A DNA stretch of 64,000 bases from NCBI GenBank assembly GCA_963924555.1, contig OZ004590.1, positions 3,566,501 through 3,630,500 on the forward strand. Direction: 5' to 3'. Both the position numbers and the translations under genes were made by a program. Under the pieces are notes generated by a model. That model saw nothing but the letters and a program-made list of their open reading frames with translations, was not told the origin of the DNA and made no database searches. The DNA is from Crambe crambe (Eukaryota > Porifera > Demospongiae > Poecilosclerida > Crambeidae). Below, piece by piece: positions 1 through 11,047 of the stretch; within the stretch, counting starts at the first letter, position 1, and the number at the start of each line of letters is the position of its first letter.

Positions 1-47
1 CGCGGTAGTGTTTGTGGTTAATTAGTGCTAGTACTAGCGCATGCCTT

Positions 48-692
48 GGTTACTATCAAGGACGTATCGACCCGCCGAAGGCGGGGAGAGGGCATGCAAC
101 TCCTATACAGGCTGTATAGCCACCGAAATGCTGGAGGTTACTAAAAATAGATTGCGGTTTGGCGTCACATTTCATCACTAAGTATACCGCACACGCGCGC
201 GCAAACAGCTAGCCGGCCGGCCGGCTTTCAACTCCAAAGCCACAGTCCTTTGAAAGCATGCATGGCTGAGGCAAATTTCGAATTAGACCAGGAATTGATA
301 ACTAAAAGATTGAGCTTAACGAGCCTACTTCCGCCGTTGAGGCTACAGCTGGAGAAGCAAACTTAGTCAGCAACTTCTGACGAACAGATTGAAGTACAAA
401 TAGGTTCTACAGTCCTTCTACTTCTTCAACACATTCCTTGCGGAGTTCTGGTGACTCCATCTCGATCTGTAGGGCTACACTATAGTACTTGTAGTGCTAG
501 CTGGTGTAGCTACGTCATATGATAATGGTCAGCTGATTTAATTCATGAGCTCACCACGCGTCATCGCATGAGCGCGTATAGCGCACTGAAATCTATTTTT
601 AGTAACCTGCAGCATTTCGGTGGCTATACAGCCTGTATGGGAGTTGCATGCCCTCTCCCGGCCTTCGGCGGGTCGATACGCCCTTGTTACTA
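48..692. mobile_element. Foldback element with ~100-bp inverted arms
   Basis: The left arm (about 48-156) and right arm (about 585-692) are inverted copies with few mismatches; both contain the block around GTATCGACCCGCCGAAGG. The roughly 430-bp interior has no coding capacity that I can see. This fits a non-autonomous foldback transposon. Confidence 0.7.
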
Positions 693-714
693 TGTGCCTG
701 CACCCTTAAGCTAC

Positions 715-1075
715 ATGTAGAGCCTTAGTCAAAACTAGTACCAAAAGATCAGCTTCTAGGTGCCGCTCCAACAGATGGCCAAAACAGAATTTTAATGACT
801 ATAGCCAGTAAGTCAGGGCATTGATCTTATATTTATTATCCTTAACAGAACAAATTTAAGTCAACTTTAGACATGTTTTTTTCTTATGTTAGCGAATGAC
901 TTCTTGGTTGTTGAACATTCTCCTCTCTTCTTTGTAGATGTAATACTTCACTGTAGCCTTCTGAGAACCTGTAGAGCAAGGGTAGAAGAGAAAGAAGAGT
1001 TTTTAGTTTATACAGTCTTATGACCTTTGACCTGCCATCCCTACTTAGAGAGTGCTAGCGCACTCTGATATAATA
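715..1075. repeat. Partial interspersed repeat, copy of part of 36275-37195
   Basis: This is the reverse complement of roughly 36280-36640 with scattered mismatches. It shares the block for 'GTAGTCAAAACTA' and 'TAGGTGCCGCTC' and ends in the palindrome TTAGAGAGTGCTAGCGCACTC near 1048-1068. Parts of the same family recur at 3636-3900 and 16915-17035. Confidence 0.65.
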
Positions 1076-1671
1076 TATTTACAATTTCAATGAGTCATGA
1101 CCTGAGAGTCAGCTTGCTCGCTGCATGCCCTTGCTGCAATTACGTATATTAGGTTAATCAGCCATTCTGGCACTGAGCCATTTCAGCACGCTACAATTTT
1201 TAAAGGTGTGGATGTTTTTTTATGGAAGGTGAATTTCATGTCAGTGAGTCAGAATTGAGTAGCTATATCAGTCACTGCGGATAAAAGCAAATGCACACTG
1301 CTGTTGACTCTGATCCAATAAGTATGGGTGAAACATTGCAAATCCCCATGTCAAACACATCTCATGCTGTTCAGTGTGCTTGGGAATGATCCGTAGATCC
1401 TGCTTTAGGTAATGGTCCAAGGAGTTATTATGTTATCCATATGAACATAAACCTGCATAGTAGCAGTAGCTAGTGTATCATACGTATTTGGCCATTACAT
1501 GAACGATCCTGTGCTATTATTCCCTCAGTCCTATATCAGTTGGTAAAAGAGGAGGCACAAGGAGAAATCCAAGTGAGGCAAGAGAAGTACCAAGATAAAT
1601 GATCTCCAGCCATTTTGAAGTCTTTGTGGTCTCTAAAAACATGCACAGTCATATTTCTGGTGCTCTACTGT

Positions 1672-2722
1672 ATCAGAGAGTGCGGTAGCACTCTCTATGT
1701 AGGGATGACTCGGACGGCCGCGCGCGCCGCCTATAGACTAATACAAAAGTGAAATTCTAGTTCCCCCACTTAGACCTAACAAAAGCTACTGTGAATGATT
1801 ATCCAGCCTACTACATCCTACTACAATGTGCAGACCAAGTTTCAGGACCAGAGAGCTTACCGTTTCAGAAATACGGCAAGCAGGTAAATCGCTGGATTCT
1901 TCTTCTTCTCTATTACTATTCTTCTTCTTAGACAACCATATCTCTCGAACCACTCAAGCTACAGCTATGATTTCTGGATAAATCCACTCCAAATTCTACG
2001 AACTACGATCTTTTCTACTCGTTGATCCTTGAAAGAGTCGATGAAAAAGGAGACACTACGGAGCACAGCACTCCACTAATTCGATTAGGAAGCCATCTTT
2101 TCTATAATACGCATGCGCATGTATTTGATATCCAAAATATTACTCAGCTGTCTCTAGCTAGCTAGCTAGCTAGATAATGATGATAGACTACTGTATCGAC
2201 TCGGGGATTTAGATTCACCACGGTAGACTCTATTTCAGCATCTTCGACCTCCAAGTATACGTAGCTCAACAATAACACAACACCATGACTCGTTGATAAT
2301 GGTATGCTGGAGAACTATTGGAGAACTATTCTTCTTTCCTGTCCCTGCATACACATAGAAGAATGAACTCTATACATAGCTAAAACCATAAAAGAGAGGA
2401 AAAAAAGACCAGGAACAAGTAAGGGAAAAAGCATTTCGTGAAATGAAAAAAAGATGTAGGGATGACCACTGCTCAAAAAAGTAAGGAAACAAGAAGGATG
2501 GAAATGGGATCAATCTTTGTTCTGTATATCCAGCCAACAATCCCTACATATACGTCGGGTAGCTTCAGATTATAGTGTAGTAATGTACGTATATGTAGGG
2601 ATTGTTGGCTGGATATACAGAACAAAGATTGATCCCATTTCCATCCTTTTTGTTTCCTTACTTTTTTGAGCAGTGGTCATCCCTACATCTTTTTTTCATT
2701 TCACGAAATGCTTTTTCCCTTA
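1672..2722. mobile_element. 1-kb element with palindromic end and 136-bp-arm hairpin
   Basis: One end carries the palindrome AGAGAGTGCGGTAGCACTCT (about 1677-1696). The other end is a hairpin with arms 2420-2555 and 2587-2722, nearly perfect over about 136 bp. The whole unit recurs inverted at 46710-47686, which shows it is a mobile unit. No open reading frame of note; probably non-autonomous. Confidence 0.75.
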
Positions 2723-2984
2723 TACTAATTATAAGCACCACATAAAATATTAGCATGGCTTGACTTGTTAATTTAAAAGTGACCTCATGACAACTTTTAC
2801 TACAGGACAGGTTTTGACTATAATAGGTACTAATAGGGTTGCACGAATCAAGTTTCTTAATCATGATCTTTGAAATTAGCAGGGATTGATACAGAGGTTG
2901 TGAAAACCTGGGATTTCCCCCCCCCCCCCCCCCCCCAAAAAAAAACAACAACAAAAAACAAATGAAGAAAAAGAAATCCCAGCC

Positions 2985-3900
2985 AAATTTTATACTTCAC
3001 TTTGAAATTTTTTGCGCTCACTTGTTTCCATTCTTTTTCTTTGTAATTAGATATAGAAATTCACTCTATCTTTTATCTTCCTCTTTTGTAGGTATGTACG
3101 TAGCACTGGTGATTAAAGATTAGCTATTTATGACAAAATTGTGTATTATTCTATATCAAACTTTAATACTGATTCCTCAATATTTTTATTGGAATTTTCA
3201 ATAAATATAGGTAAACTTAATAGCTAGCTAACAAAATAGCTGAAATTCATGGTATTAAGATGGGCTGAAATCAGGTTAGAGGCACGCACACTGGCATGGT
3301 GAAGTGAGCAGACTATATACAGCAATGTAGGATGAGCATCTACTGAGGAGTGGCTGGAACACCATCTGACCAATAGCTAGCTAAACGATTAAACTGAAGA
3401 GCTGGCTTAGCTAATGAAAATGGGAGCCTGAAGTCAAAGTTCACACTCTTCACAGGTTGGAGACACTGGTATGGTGAAGAATCTGTACTGAGAAAAGAAA
3501 ATAGCTAAGCTAAACAGCTCTAACTTGCACGCACCTGATTTCTACGTGGCCCCGCCCCTTCCGAAATAAATGACGAAGAAAGATTACTAGTGTTCTGAGT
3601 GCTGCCGATATTACTGAATTGTGAAATCGAACTGTAGTCAAAACTAATAGCAAAAGATCACCCTCTAGGTGCCGCTCTAATGGATGGCCCAAACAGAATT
3701 TGATAACTATAGCCAGTAAGTCAGGGCATCGATCTTATTTATTATTATTATTATATTAAATAATCAAAACAAAAGTCAATTTTAGATATCATTTTTTTGC
3801 GAATGAATTGTAGATCTTTGAACATTCTTCTCTCTTCTATGTAGATGTAATGATTCACTGTTACACAGTACATTTACAATAAACTCAACTGGTCTGTGCA
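2985..3900. repeat. Degraded interspersed repeat, inverted copy of 36275-37195 family
   Basis: Several blocks match the reverse complement of 36280-37190 and 61900-62560: the CACTTGTTTCCAT end, the GTAGGATGAGCATCTACTGAG block near 3330 and the TAGGTGCCGCTC block near 3667. Insertions and deletions separate the copies. Confidence 0.5.
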
Positions 3901-3940
3901 TGCCCACATGATCTACTCTGTCAAACTAGGATTTACTCAC

Positions 3941-4536
3941 CACATTGAAGTGGGATGTCAGTGTCGAAGAATAATGGCATTCCATTAATTGAGGCCTAAA
4001 ATAATACATACATATTATTGTAAATTATCATAAGAAACTATTTGTGTCCATAGTTGGTGAGCAAAGCAGTCATACTATATATACTTTCATGTCTTTATAA
4101 CATCTTGTTGTTTTAAGTAGCTAGCTGCTTCACCAACCCAACTATTACTGTGATCAAATCTGTTAATAGTAGACTTATTATGAAATTATGACCTAGTTGC
4201 TTACTCCAAAGTCTATTCCTGTAGCTGTTTGGGTCAAATTGATCATAACAACATCCGATGAAAATGGTTCGAGTAAGGAAACATTTCTATTCTCCGTAAA
4301 AGCTTCATTGAGCAGTGTCATTGAATGTGCAGTGACAACAATTTTGATACCAGTGGGTTCAGCACAGGGGAGCAGTGTCGCCACACCCACCGCATTCGAT
4401 AAACTAGCGGAAAAGAAGCAAGTAAACACTGTGCAGAGTGCATTCTTCCTACATGCTGTAATAAGATCCGTATTGCGATTAGCTATTATCTCATCCAAAG
4501 TGTTGCAAGTCTCATTCGACTGCTGTTGACAGAATG
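3941..4536 (-). CDS. Cysteine-rich exon pair, 3' part of the minus-strand FN3 gene
   Basis: Exon 4536-4205 follows a CAG acceptor in phase 1 and ends at a GTAAG donor in phase 0. The next exon, 3995-3941, starts in phase 0 and ends CAATGTG before GTGAG. The 128-residue product has cysteines in CQQQSNETC, TACRKNALC and TCFFSAS, then an LLPCAEPTG segment. I do not recognise the domain. Its phase-1 start matches the phase-1 end of the last FN3 exon (6200), so I place it in the same gene. It could instead belong to a separate gene. The stop codon lies further left and was not found. Confidence 0.5.
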
Positions 4537-6199
4537 CTGTGAAAAAAACATTAAGACAATTAAAACACCCTGTATACATAACAGGTAGCCATAGCTGATT
4601 AGCTAATTATAATAGCATAAACCATACAATTCTTGATAGCTGTGAGTCATAATAATAAAATTATCAGGGTACTATAATACTATCAGAGAGAGTAGTAGCT
4701 CTCTCTATGTAGGGATGATGCAGATGCTGTATATACAAAAGTGGAATTCCAGTTCCCCTACTTTGCATTTTCTTTCATAACTCCAGAATACTTCTCTCCT
4801 ATACTGTCAGCAACTCCTAACATGAAGACGGAACACCTTCAATGTGCTAGGACTCAATACAAGTATGAAGAGCAGAAGATGAAGCAGTATCACTTTATAG
4901 CGACTTCCTAAATTGCCATTTTTAACTGGTCATTCATCATCATCATCACTGTACCTTGAAGCACCTAAACAGCCAAGTTAATTATAACACAACTCACTGA
5001 ACTGGTGCACTGGTGAACCATGAGCAGAGTCTTAGGACTTCACAGCAAGATAAGATACTGGACTAAAACACCTCTTCAATAACACAATACAGGACTAACT
5101 TCAAACTACCACTTTTTTCCACTTAGCAAGCAGCTGACATGTAGTAGGAAGCTAGTTTGAAATGGGGCAGCCATTGGAAAGAGAGGAAACATTACATATC
5201 TTCAGCATGCAGTACATTAAGACGTGTTATTTACATGATCACTTCCCGTCTGGTGGCTCCAATGGAGTGGAATTGTGTGCACGCGCAGCGAAGATAATTA
5301 TAATCATAAGTAAAGGTCATTAATAACTAAACATGAGTTGATATAGTAAGTATAAAAAGTAAAGAAGCAAGTGAAGGGAAAAAAATTTATGGCCATGTAG
5401 GGTTAGTCTGTATTTTTACCTGTTGTGAACAAACATGCTGCCTTCAATAATATTCTGCCTCAACCAAGCAGAACACTTTTACACTGACATGAATTTAAGC
5501 AGCTTGGTGGGAGGCAGTGATGTAGGGATTATTATTGAAGGCAGCATAGTTTTGATGTTTGTTCACAACAGGTAAAAGTACAGACTAACCCTACATGGCC
5601 TTTTTATTTAGCATAACCTTCATAATGCATAAACTCCCACTCTTTTCTATAATATAAAAGCTTGGGGACTGAATGGGCAAGGGCCATGAATCCTGCCTAG
5701 CTGTTTTAGCAACAGGGAGGTGTACCTTTTTTACCAGTACATGTGAATGACTTCACAAGTCCTGAACCAAATTAGCTGCAGTTTCATATGTACGTACAAT
5801 ATAAATCCAGCTCCAAAGCAAAAGACCGTTCCACATTAAATTTAGAAATAAAAAAATAGTTAGCTATGATTTGAAACTTTTTAAAAAACCAGTGGGCCAA
5901 ATTTTATCACCCCAGTGATATTTCATTCCTCATTCCTTCAAGCTTCTGTGATGTTTCTTCTGAGGCTCAATATTGACCTGTCATGCAAATATTGGTCCTC
6001 CCAAAAATGGTTATCCACTTATATATCTTGCTGACGTCAATAGTCCCTATTAGGACCAATTTTGCTGATACAGCTAGATGGTCCATTGGGAAGATAGGCT
6101 ATGTTGGGCTATGCACAGTCTATTGAGGGAGGGGAGCATAATATTATCTGACTCAATTAGTTACATAGCTAATAATAAATATGTTACAATGGATTATAC
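4537..6199. other. Intron of the minus-strand gene with a foldback insertion
   Basis: No exon is supported here. It holds a palindromic transposon end at about 4680-4716, the foldback element 5360-5620, and otherwise unremarkable AT-rich sequence. Confidence 0.5.
5360..5620. mobile_element. Foldback MITE, GGCCATGTAGGGTTAGTCTGT family
   Basis: The element opens with GGCCATGTAGGGTTAGTCTG near 5391 and closes with its inverted copy near 5580-5599. Inner arms around CTGCCTTCAATAAT also pair. Near-complete copies lie at 43388-43715 and 44060-44380, and a partial copy at 17040-17235. No coding capacity. Confidence 0.75.
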
Positions 6200-9100
6200 C
6201 TGTTTCAATGGTTTGGACTATGACTGGGTCACTTGGTTGACCGATACCAGCTCCAGTGAATGCATGTACTATGATGGTGTAGTTTGCGAATGGATCCAAG
6301 CCTGTTAGCTGTCCAGTTCTTCCAAAAGCATCGTTCACTTCCAAAGTGATATTGTTTGAACTTCCATCATCAGTTTCATAATAAGTGATACTGTAACGTC
6401 TGATTTTTCCATTGGGCATGCTTGGTTCTGACCAAGTTACAGTAATAGTATTGCAGGATACAGCTGTTGCCATGACGTTGATAGGAGCTGAAGGTGCTGT
6501 ATCAAATTAATGGTTAAAACAGTAAAAAATCTCAGAAGGAAATGCACTGTAGTCTAAATATCATGACATGAAACTTTCATGGAGTAGATTTTTCATGGAT
6601 TTCATGGTCTTTAAATTTCAATATTATCTTAATAGCTATGGACCGTAAAACCTGAAATTTCACAATTGAAAAAGGTACACGATGAGATTAAGTGATGAAA
6701 CATTAGCTTGTATCACAGATTCATAGTCACCTAATGTACGTACCATCCTGATCAGTTGTAGCATTCGTCACAGCAGCCATTCCTGAACCAGCATCAGTCA
6801 CGGCTACCACTTCAAATCTATACTCGGTAAAGGGTTCCAATGCATCTAAAGTAAGGTTATAGTTCCCATGGTGACGTTTGTAAAATTGATGATTTCCTTT
6901 CTGGTTGTCAGGATATAGTGCCGAATGATTCCATTTCTCTGTGCTGGTTCCATCCATGTCAGAGAGATTGATTATGGACCATTCACTGTAGCAGTGACAC
7001 TCCTAGGAATCCCAGGGGCTGTGAAAGAAAAAGGAAAAGAGAATGAAGTCAGTGAGTCCAGCAACTTAGTTTTATCATAGCAACATAAAACAGTGGAAAC
7101 TGAGTAATACAGGGAGACAGGTTTCACTGGACTCACTCTCTTCCAGAGTAGTGAAATCAACTGGAGAGCTTCTCTCTCCGATGAAACTATTGACAGCATT
7201 AAGAGTCACGGAATAGTTACTAAAGGGTCTCAGCATCTCCATGACATACGAAAGAACAGAAGCACTGATATTGTCATGGAACACTTCACCCCCAGACTGA
7301 TTGGTGAGCAAAAACATGTAAGTTAAGATCTCTCCATTCGGGTTGACGGGTTGGACTGTGGCATTTCTTGAATTGATTTCAGAGACAGTGACATTAATAG
7401 GGGGTGAGGGAACTGCATATAGAAGGTAAGAGTTGCATCAATATCAGCATTAAGAGTATCTCAGAATCAAAAAAAAAATCAGTGAGTATAAGGTCAGTAT
7501 CTACATGTAGTATCTAAGTTAAAGAGTCAGTGTCAAAATCAGAGTTAAAGTCAGTGTCAGAGTTTGGTGAATGTTTTAGTGTCCCAATTATGGGTATCCT
7601 GTAATAAAGGTGTCCTGATTAATACGAGATGTCCTATGTGAGTAAAATCATGTATGCAATACACATCTCTATTGCAATAGGTCACAGAAAAGTGTTCTTA
7701 TTTTGGAGGTTCCTGCATTGATTTCAGAAAGTCCATGAGCATAGAGTCGACTACTCTCTAAGTAGGGATGGCACATGCAGTAATATAATGTACAAGTGAC
7801 ACGTCTTCTACTGACTCACCAGCTTCTGGAGAACGAGCAGAACTGGAAGCCGAACTGCTCCCTCCCCCCGTGGTAGCATTGATTGTCACATTGTAGAACT
7901 GAATAGGTGAGAGCAAGACCACCTCCGATACAGACATGATGGATGGACCAATTGAGTCGTTCTGATGCACAATAGCTCCGAGAGAATCTTGTAGCTCAAG
8001 GGAGAACCCTTGCAGGATCCCATTCAGTTCTCCCGTTATGGCCCATGAAATCCTCACAGAGATTGTTAGCAACTGGGTAGTGGTGTCGAACATCTGTGAG
8101 CTTTCATTGAATATAATATGAATATTTCCAACTGGATCAGGAACTGAATAGTGGAAAGAATTGATCACATTATTATGTTGCATGAAGAAATTGACAATGT
8201 TGCATGACAAACAACAAAAGAAAAACAGTTAAATATGCCTTCCTCTTATCCTGTACTGGTACATATATTGCAGTTCCTCATACAATAGTTGTATCTCCCA
8301 AAAGTAAGCAAAATAATTGTTCTGCTGTTCACAATTACTGCATTGGGCATGCTCAGTTTTAATACCCAAGGTCATCACAATGTTAAAATGTATGTACATA
8401 TGAGATGTATGTAGTGCGTACATGTACAGTAGAAGTCCCTCAGTTGACTCACTACTGTGGGTTCGCCCCAACCAACTATTTACATACCTCCTTGCTCAGT
8501 TTTGTGAGTTAGAAGAACCGGAGTGCTCCGAGCTTCTTCACCAGTTAAATTATAAAGAGCCACTATCGTAAACTGGTATAGTGTGAAGAGATCAAGACCA
8601 GTGACATTATGAGTATAGTCTGTTTGTCTAGTCGACTGAAGTTGTGACGTAAGGAGCAAAGTTGTGTCTGTTGTTGTCCCATTGTACGTGAGCTCAAACT
8701 GGACGGGAGGGACAGCATCGAATGCATTGCTCCACACTAAAGTCACTGCAGGAGAAGATTGATTGGGTATGGATGTCAGGTTGAAGGCTTCCACTGCTGG
8801 AGCAAAGTCTGTAATGGAGATCATAAAACAACAATAACAACAACACATATTGTATGGAATGATAGCAACAACAGAATACATCACATTCCCAAGTTGCTGT
8901 TTGACTGGCCACACCTCTTACAGGCTGTCTTTCACACCTCATATATTTGTCAGCACCTTTAATACTGACCTACATGTACATGCTTGCTACCCAGCACTGA
9001 TACCATAAAACTTCAACTTCATCATGTGTTGGCATATGGAGCCTTTCAGGGAATAAGGAGGGGATCTGATAGATCAGATCCTAATTAGAAATCTTTGTAT

Positions 9101-9214
9101 TATAATAATTGTTTATTTTGGAAATTATGGCAATAAATAACCCCTGAACTCCTAAATTTACAGATCGAGTCAAGGAATCGTTCGTGATAAGAGAAGGTAA
9201 GAGAGTTTAGTTGT

Positions 9215-9486
9215 CATATACTATTGAGAGTAGTGTGGATGGTGGCCTTGGGGCATAGTGGTGAGTATATAGTGTGGATGGTGGCCTTGGGGCATAGTGG
9301 TGAGTAGTGTGGATGGTGGCCTTGGGGCATAGTGGTGAGTATATAGTGTGGATGGTGGCCTTGGGGCATAGTGGTGAGTAGTGTGGATGGTGTGGCCTTG
9401 GGGCATAGTGGTGAGTAGTGTGGATGGTGGCCTTGGGGCATAGTGGTGAGTAGTGTGGATGGTGGCCTTGGGGCGTAGTGGTGATT
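9215..9486. repeat. Minisatellite, seven copies of a ~35-43 bp unit
   Basis: Head-to-tail copies of a unit containing GTGGCCTTGGGGCATAGTGG, with alternating short and long spacers. It lies in an intron of the minus-strand FN3 gene. Confidence 0.85.
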
Positions 9487-9838
9487 ATTTGGACTTACCT
9501 CCTTCTATAATGACTAAAGTCTCAGTTAAATTTGCTCACTCCAAAATCATCCATCACTTGGACTATGATATTGACAGTGACTCCACTCACAATGAAACCA
9601 TCCTCAGAAATCACATATGAGAATTCAGTGGTATTGTCATTGTTAGGGGTTACCGAGTCATTCTCACACAACAGCGTGCGACAGAGATGTTATAGGAGAC
9701 AAGGTAAGTCAAGTTCATAGGGTCATCAGTGTTCATTTCATCTTCCCAGGTGACCAGTGTACTGTTGCTTGAGTTGTTGTAAGTAGCTGAAATGTTCATG
9801 ACTACATCTGCTCTTTCTATAGCTTCATTCTTCCCCAT

Positions 9839-10142
9839 CTCCTCTCACTTCATAATTACGTATTTAGACGTCACGTACCTATTATATCGGCGACCCTTAC
9901 CCAATACACGTCTTCGAATATGGAAGATCACCATCTTCATTTTGTCATAGATATACTACACGGTTCCGTGTAGTATATCTATGATTTTGTTCAGTTGAAA
10001 ACAAAAGGAAAAACCAAAACTATTAGGTAGGCTTGGTAAACCCCGCCCCTTATTATTGGGTTGGTAAAGGGTAGGCCCGCGAGACTAATTAAGGGCGGGG
10101 CTAGGGTGTGCTATAATTGAAATCAAGTCTCTGCGACATGAA
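9839..10142. promoter_or_regulatory. Shared upstream region between the FN3 gene and the uS12m gene
   Basis: This 304-bp interval separates two divergent genes. It holds a perfect inverted repeat with 19-bp arms (9945-9963 and 9966-9984, spacer TT) and GC-rich blocks CCCCGCCCC (10038-10046) and GGGCGGGG (10093-10100), which could bind GC-box factors. A bidirectional promoter is an inference from spacing. Confidence 0.4.
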
Positions 10143-10691
10143 ATGGCAGGTAGACTGTTTTCTCAAGGAATCTGTGGTATCTCCAAATTCATGGTGGGGA
10201 CTCCATTATGGTCAAACAGTTCCAGGTACATAGGTATCAGAGCAAGACAATAGCTAATTCTAATTAATACACACCAATACGTTGATAAAAATTTTTCTCT
10301 CCACGCCAGGTGGTTATTGATGAGACCTTGCTCACAAGCTTACCACACCACTATGTGCCTTCCCAGGACTCTGAATCAGATAATACGTAAAGGCCCTGTC
10401 AAGAAAAAACGAAGAGTAAAGAAGAATATTTTAAGCGGACATCCTCAACTGAAGGGGGTAATTTTACAAGTCCTGACACGAAAACCAAAGAAGCCCAATT
10501 CCGCTCAGCGAAAGTGCTGTAGAGTGCGACTCAGCAATGGGAAAGAGGTCACAGCATATATTCCTAAGGAAGGACACACACTTCAGGAGCATAATGTTGT
10601 GTTGGTGGAGGGAGGGAGAACTCAAGATTTGCCGGGAGTCAATGTGAGGGTGGTCAGGGGAAAGTATGACTGTGGGCACCCTCAAAAGTAA
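10143..10691 (+). CDS. MRPS12: Mitochondrial ribosomal protein S12 (uS12m)
   Basis: This protein belongs to the decoding centre of the mitochondrial small ribosomal subunit. Two exons are supported: 10143-10225 (28 codons with the split codon AG|G) and 10310-10691, with GT-AG borders. Exon 1 codes an [17 protein letters not shown] leader, rich in Arg, Ser and hydrophobic residues and free of acids, as expected of a matrix-targeting peptide. The mature part begins near TLNQIIRKG and carries the uS12 signatures [42 protein letters not shown] and [12 protein letters not shown]. The spliced product is about 154 residues, usual for the family. An upstream ATG at 10138 is in another frame. The gene is intact and divergent from the broken FN3 gene. 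Confidence 0.94.
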
Positions 10692-10787
10692 CTGGACAAA
10701 ATTCATGTCTGTAATTTCGTGTCAATTTGTCTAATATCAATTTCATGAACAACCAGTAAAGGTAACAAAAAGTAATATTGTTATGTT

Positions 10788-10848
10788 GCCTCGTACCCAG
10801 GCCCGCTTTTTTGCGGGGCTACGAAAAAAGCGGGCGTGGGTACGAGGC
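10788..10848. repeat. Short near-perfect hairpin, 25-bp arms
   Basis: GCCTCGTACCCAGGCCCGC pairs with GCGGGCGTGGGTACGAGGC with one mismatch. It lies about 100 bp after the uS12m stop. Confidence 0.75.
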
Positions 10849-10888
10849 TATACTGTTATGTAGTTAGTCTTGCATGCCAACCCCTTTA

Positions 10889-11047
10889 GCGCCGTGTTTA
10901 CATGCACGCCCAACCTGGGTTGAGATTCAATCCAGATTCCAACCCACCTAATTGATGTGGATTGGGCTACCCGGATTGGAATCCGGGTTGGCACCGTTCA
11001 CACGCAAAGCGAATCTTGGTCGAATCCAGGTTCGTGTAAACGGGGCT
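10889..11047. mobile_element. Inverted-repeat MITE, CCGTGTTTACA termini
   Basis: The ends GCCGTGTTTACATGCACGC and TTCGTGTAAACGGGGC are inverted. Inner blocks around AACCTGGGTTGAGATT and GAATCTTGGTCGAATCCAGG, and around GGTTGG, also pair. It has no coding capacity. Confidence 0.6.

Larger units (their letters stand above)
1..3940. other. Gene-free stretch filled with interspersed elements
   Basis: I found no exon with supported splice sites here. The stretch holds a foldback element (48-692), two partial copies of a repeat better preserved at 36275-37195 (715-1075 and about 2985-3900), a 1-kb element with a palindromic end and a hairpin (1672-2722) and a run of 20 C (2917-2936). Further 3' exons of the minus-strand gene that ends at 3941 may lie here or to the left, but none could be placed. 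Confidence 0.6.
3941..9838 (-). pseudogene. FN3-rich membrane or secreted protein gene, disabled
   Basis: Read right to left, the exons are 9838-9499, 8808-8488, 8143-7820, 7412-7137, 7018-6744, 6496-6200, 4536-4205 and 3995-3941, all with GT-AG borders. The six upstream exons each code one FN3 domain with mostly phase-1 borders; the 4536-4205 exon is cysteine-rich. Two exons are broken. In 7018-6744 the frame hits TAA (6972-6974) and a 1-bp deletion near 6865 makes its length 275 instead of a multiple of 3. In 9838-9499 the middle is readable only in another frame, which needs two compensating frameshifts. No signal peptide exon or convincing start was found; the ATG at 9838 is only the first in the open frame. 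The other exons are intact, so decay is recent, or the lesions are sequence errors. The ligand and role are unknown. Confidence 0.6.

Noticed and set aside
9214..9441. MPQGHHPHYSPLC repeat protein on the minus strand
   Set aside because: Translation of the intronic minisatellite; it has no splice or start support.
10464..10706. 80-residue frame antisense to uS12m
   Set aside because: It is a shadow of the conserved uS12m exon and has no support of its own.
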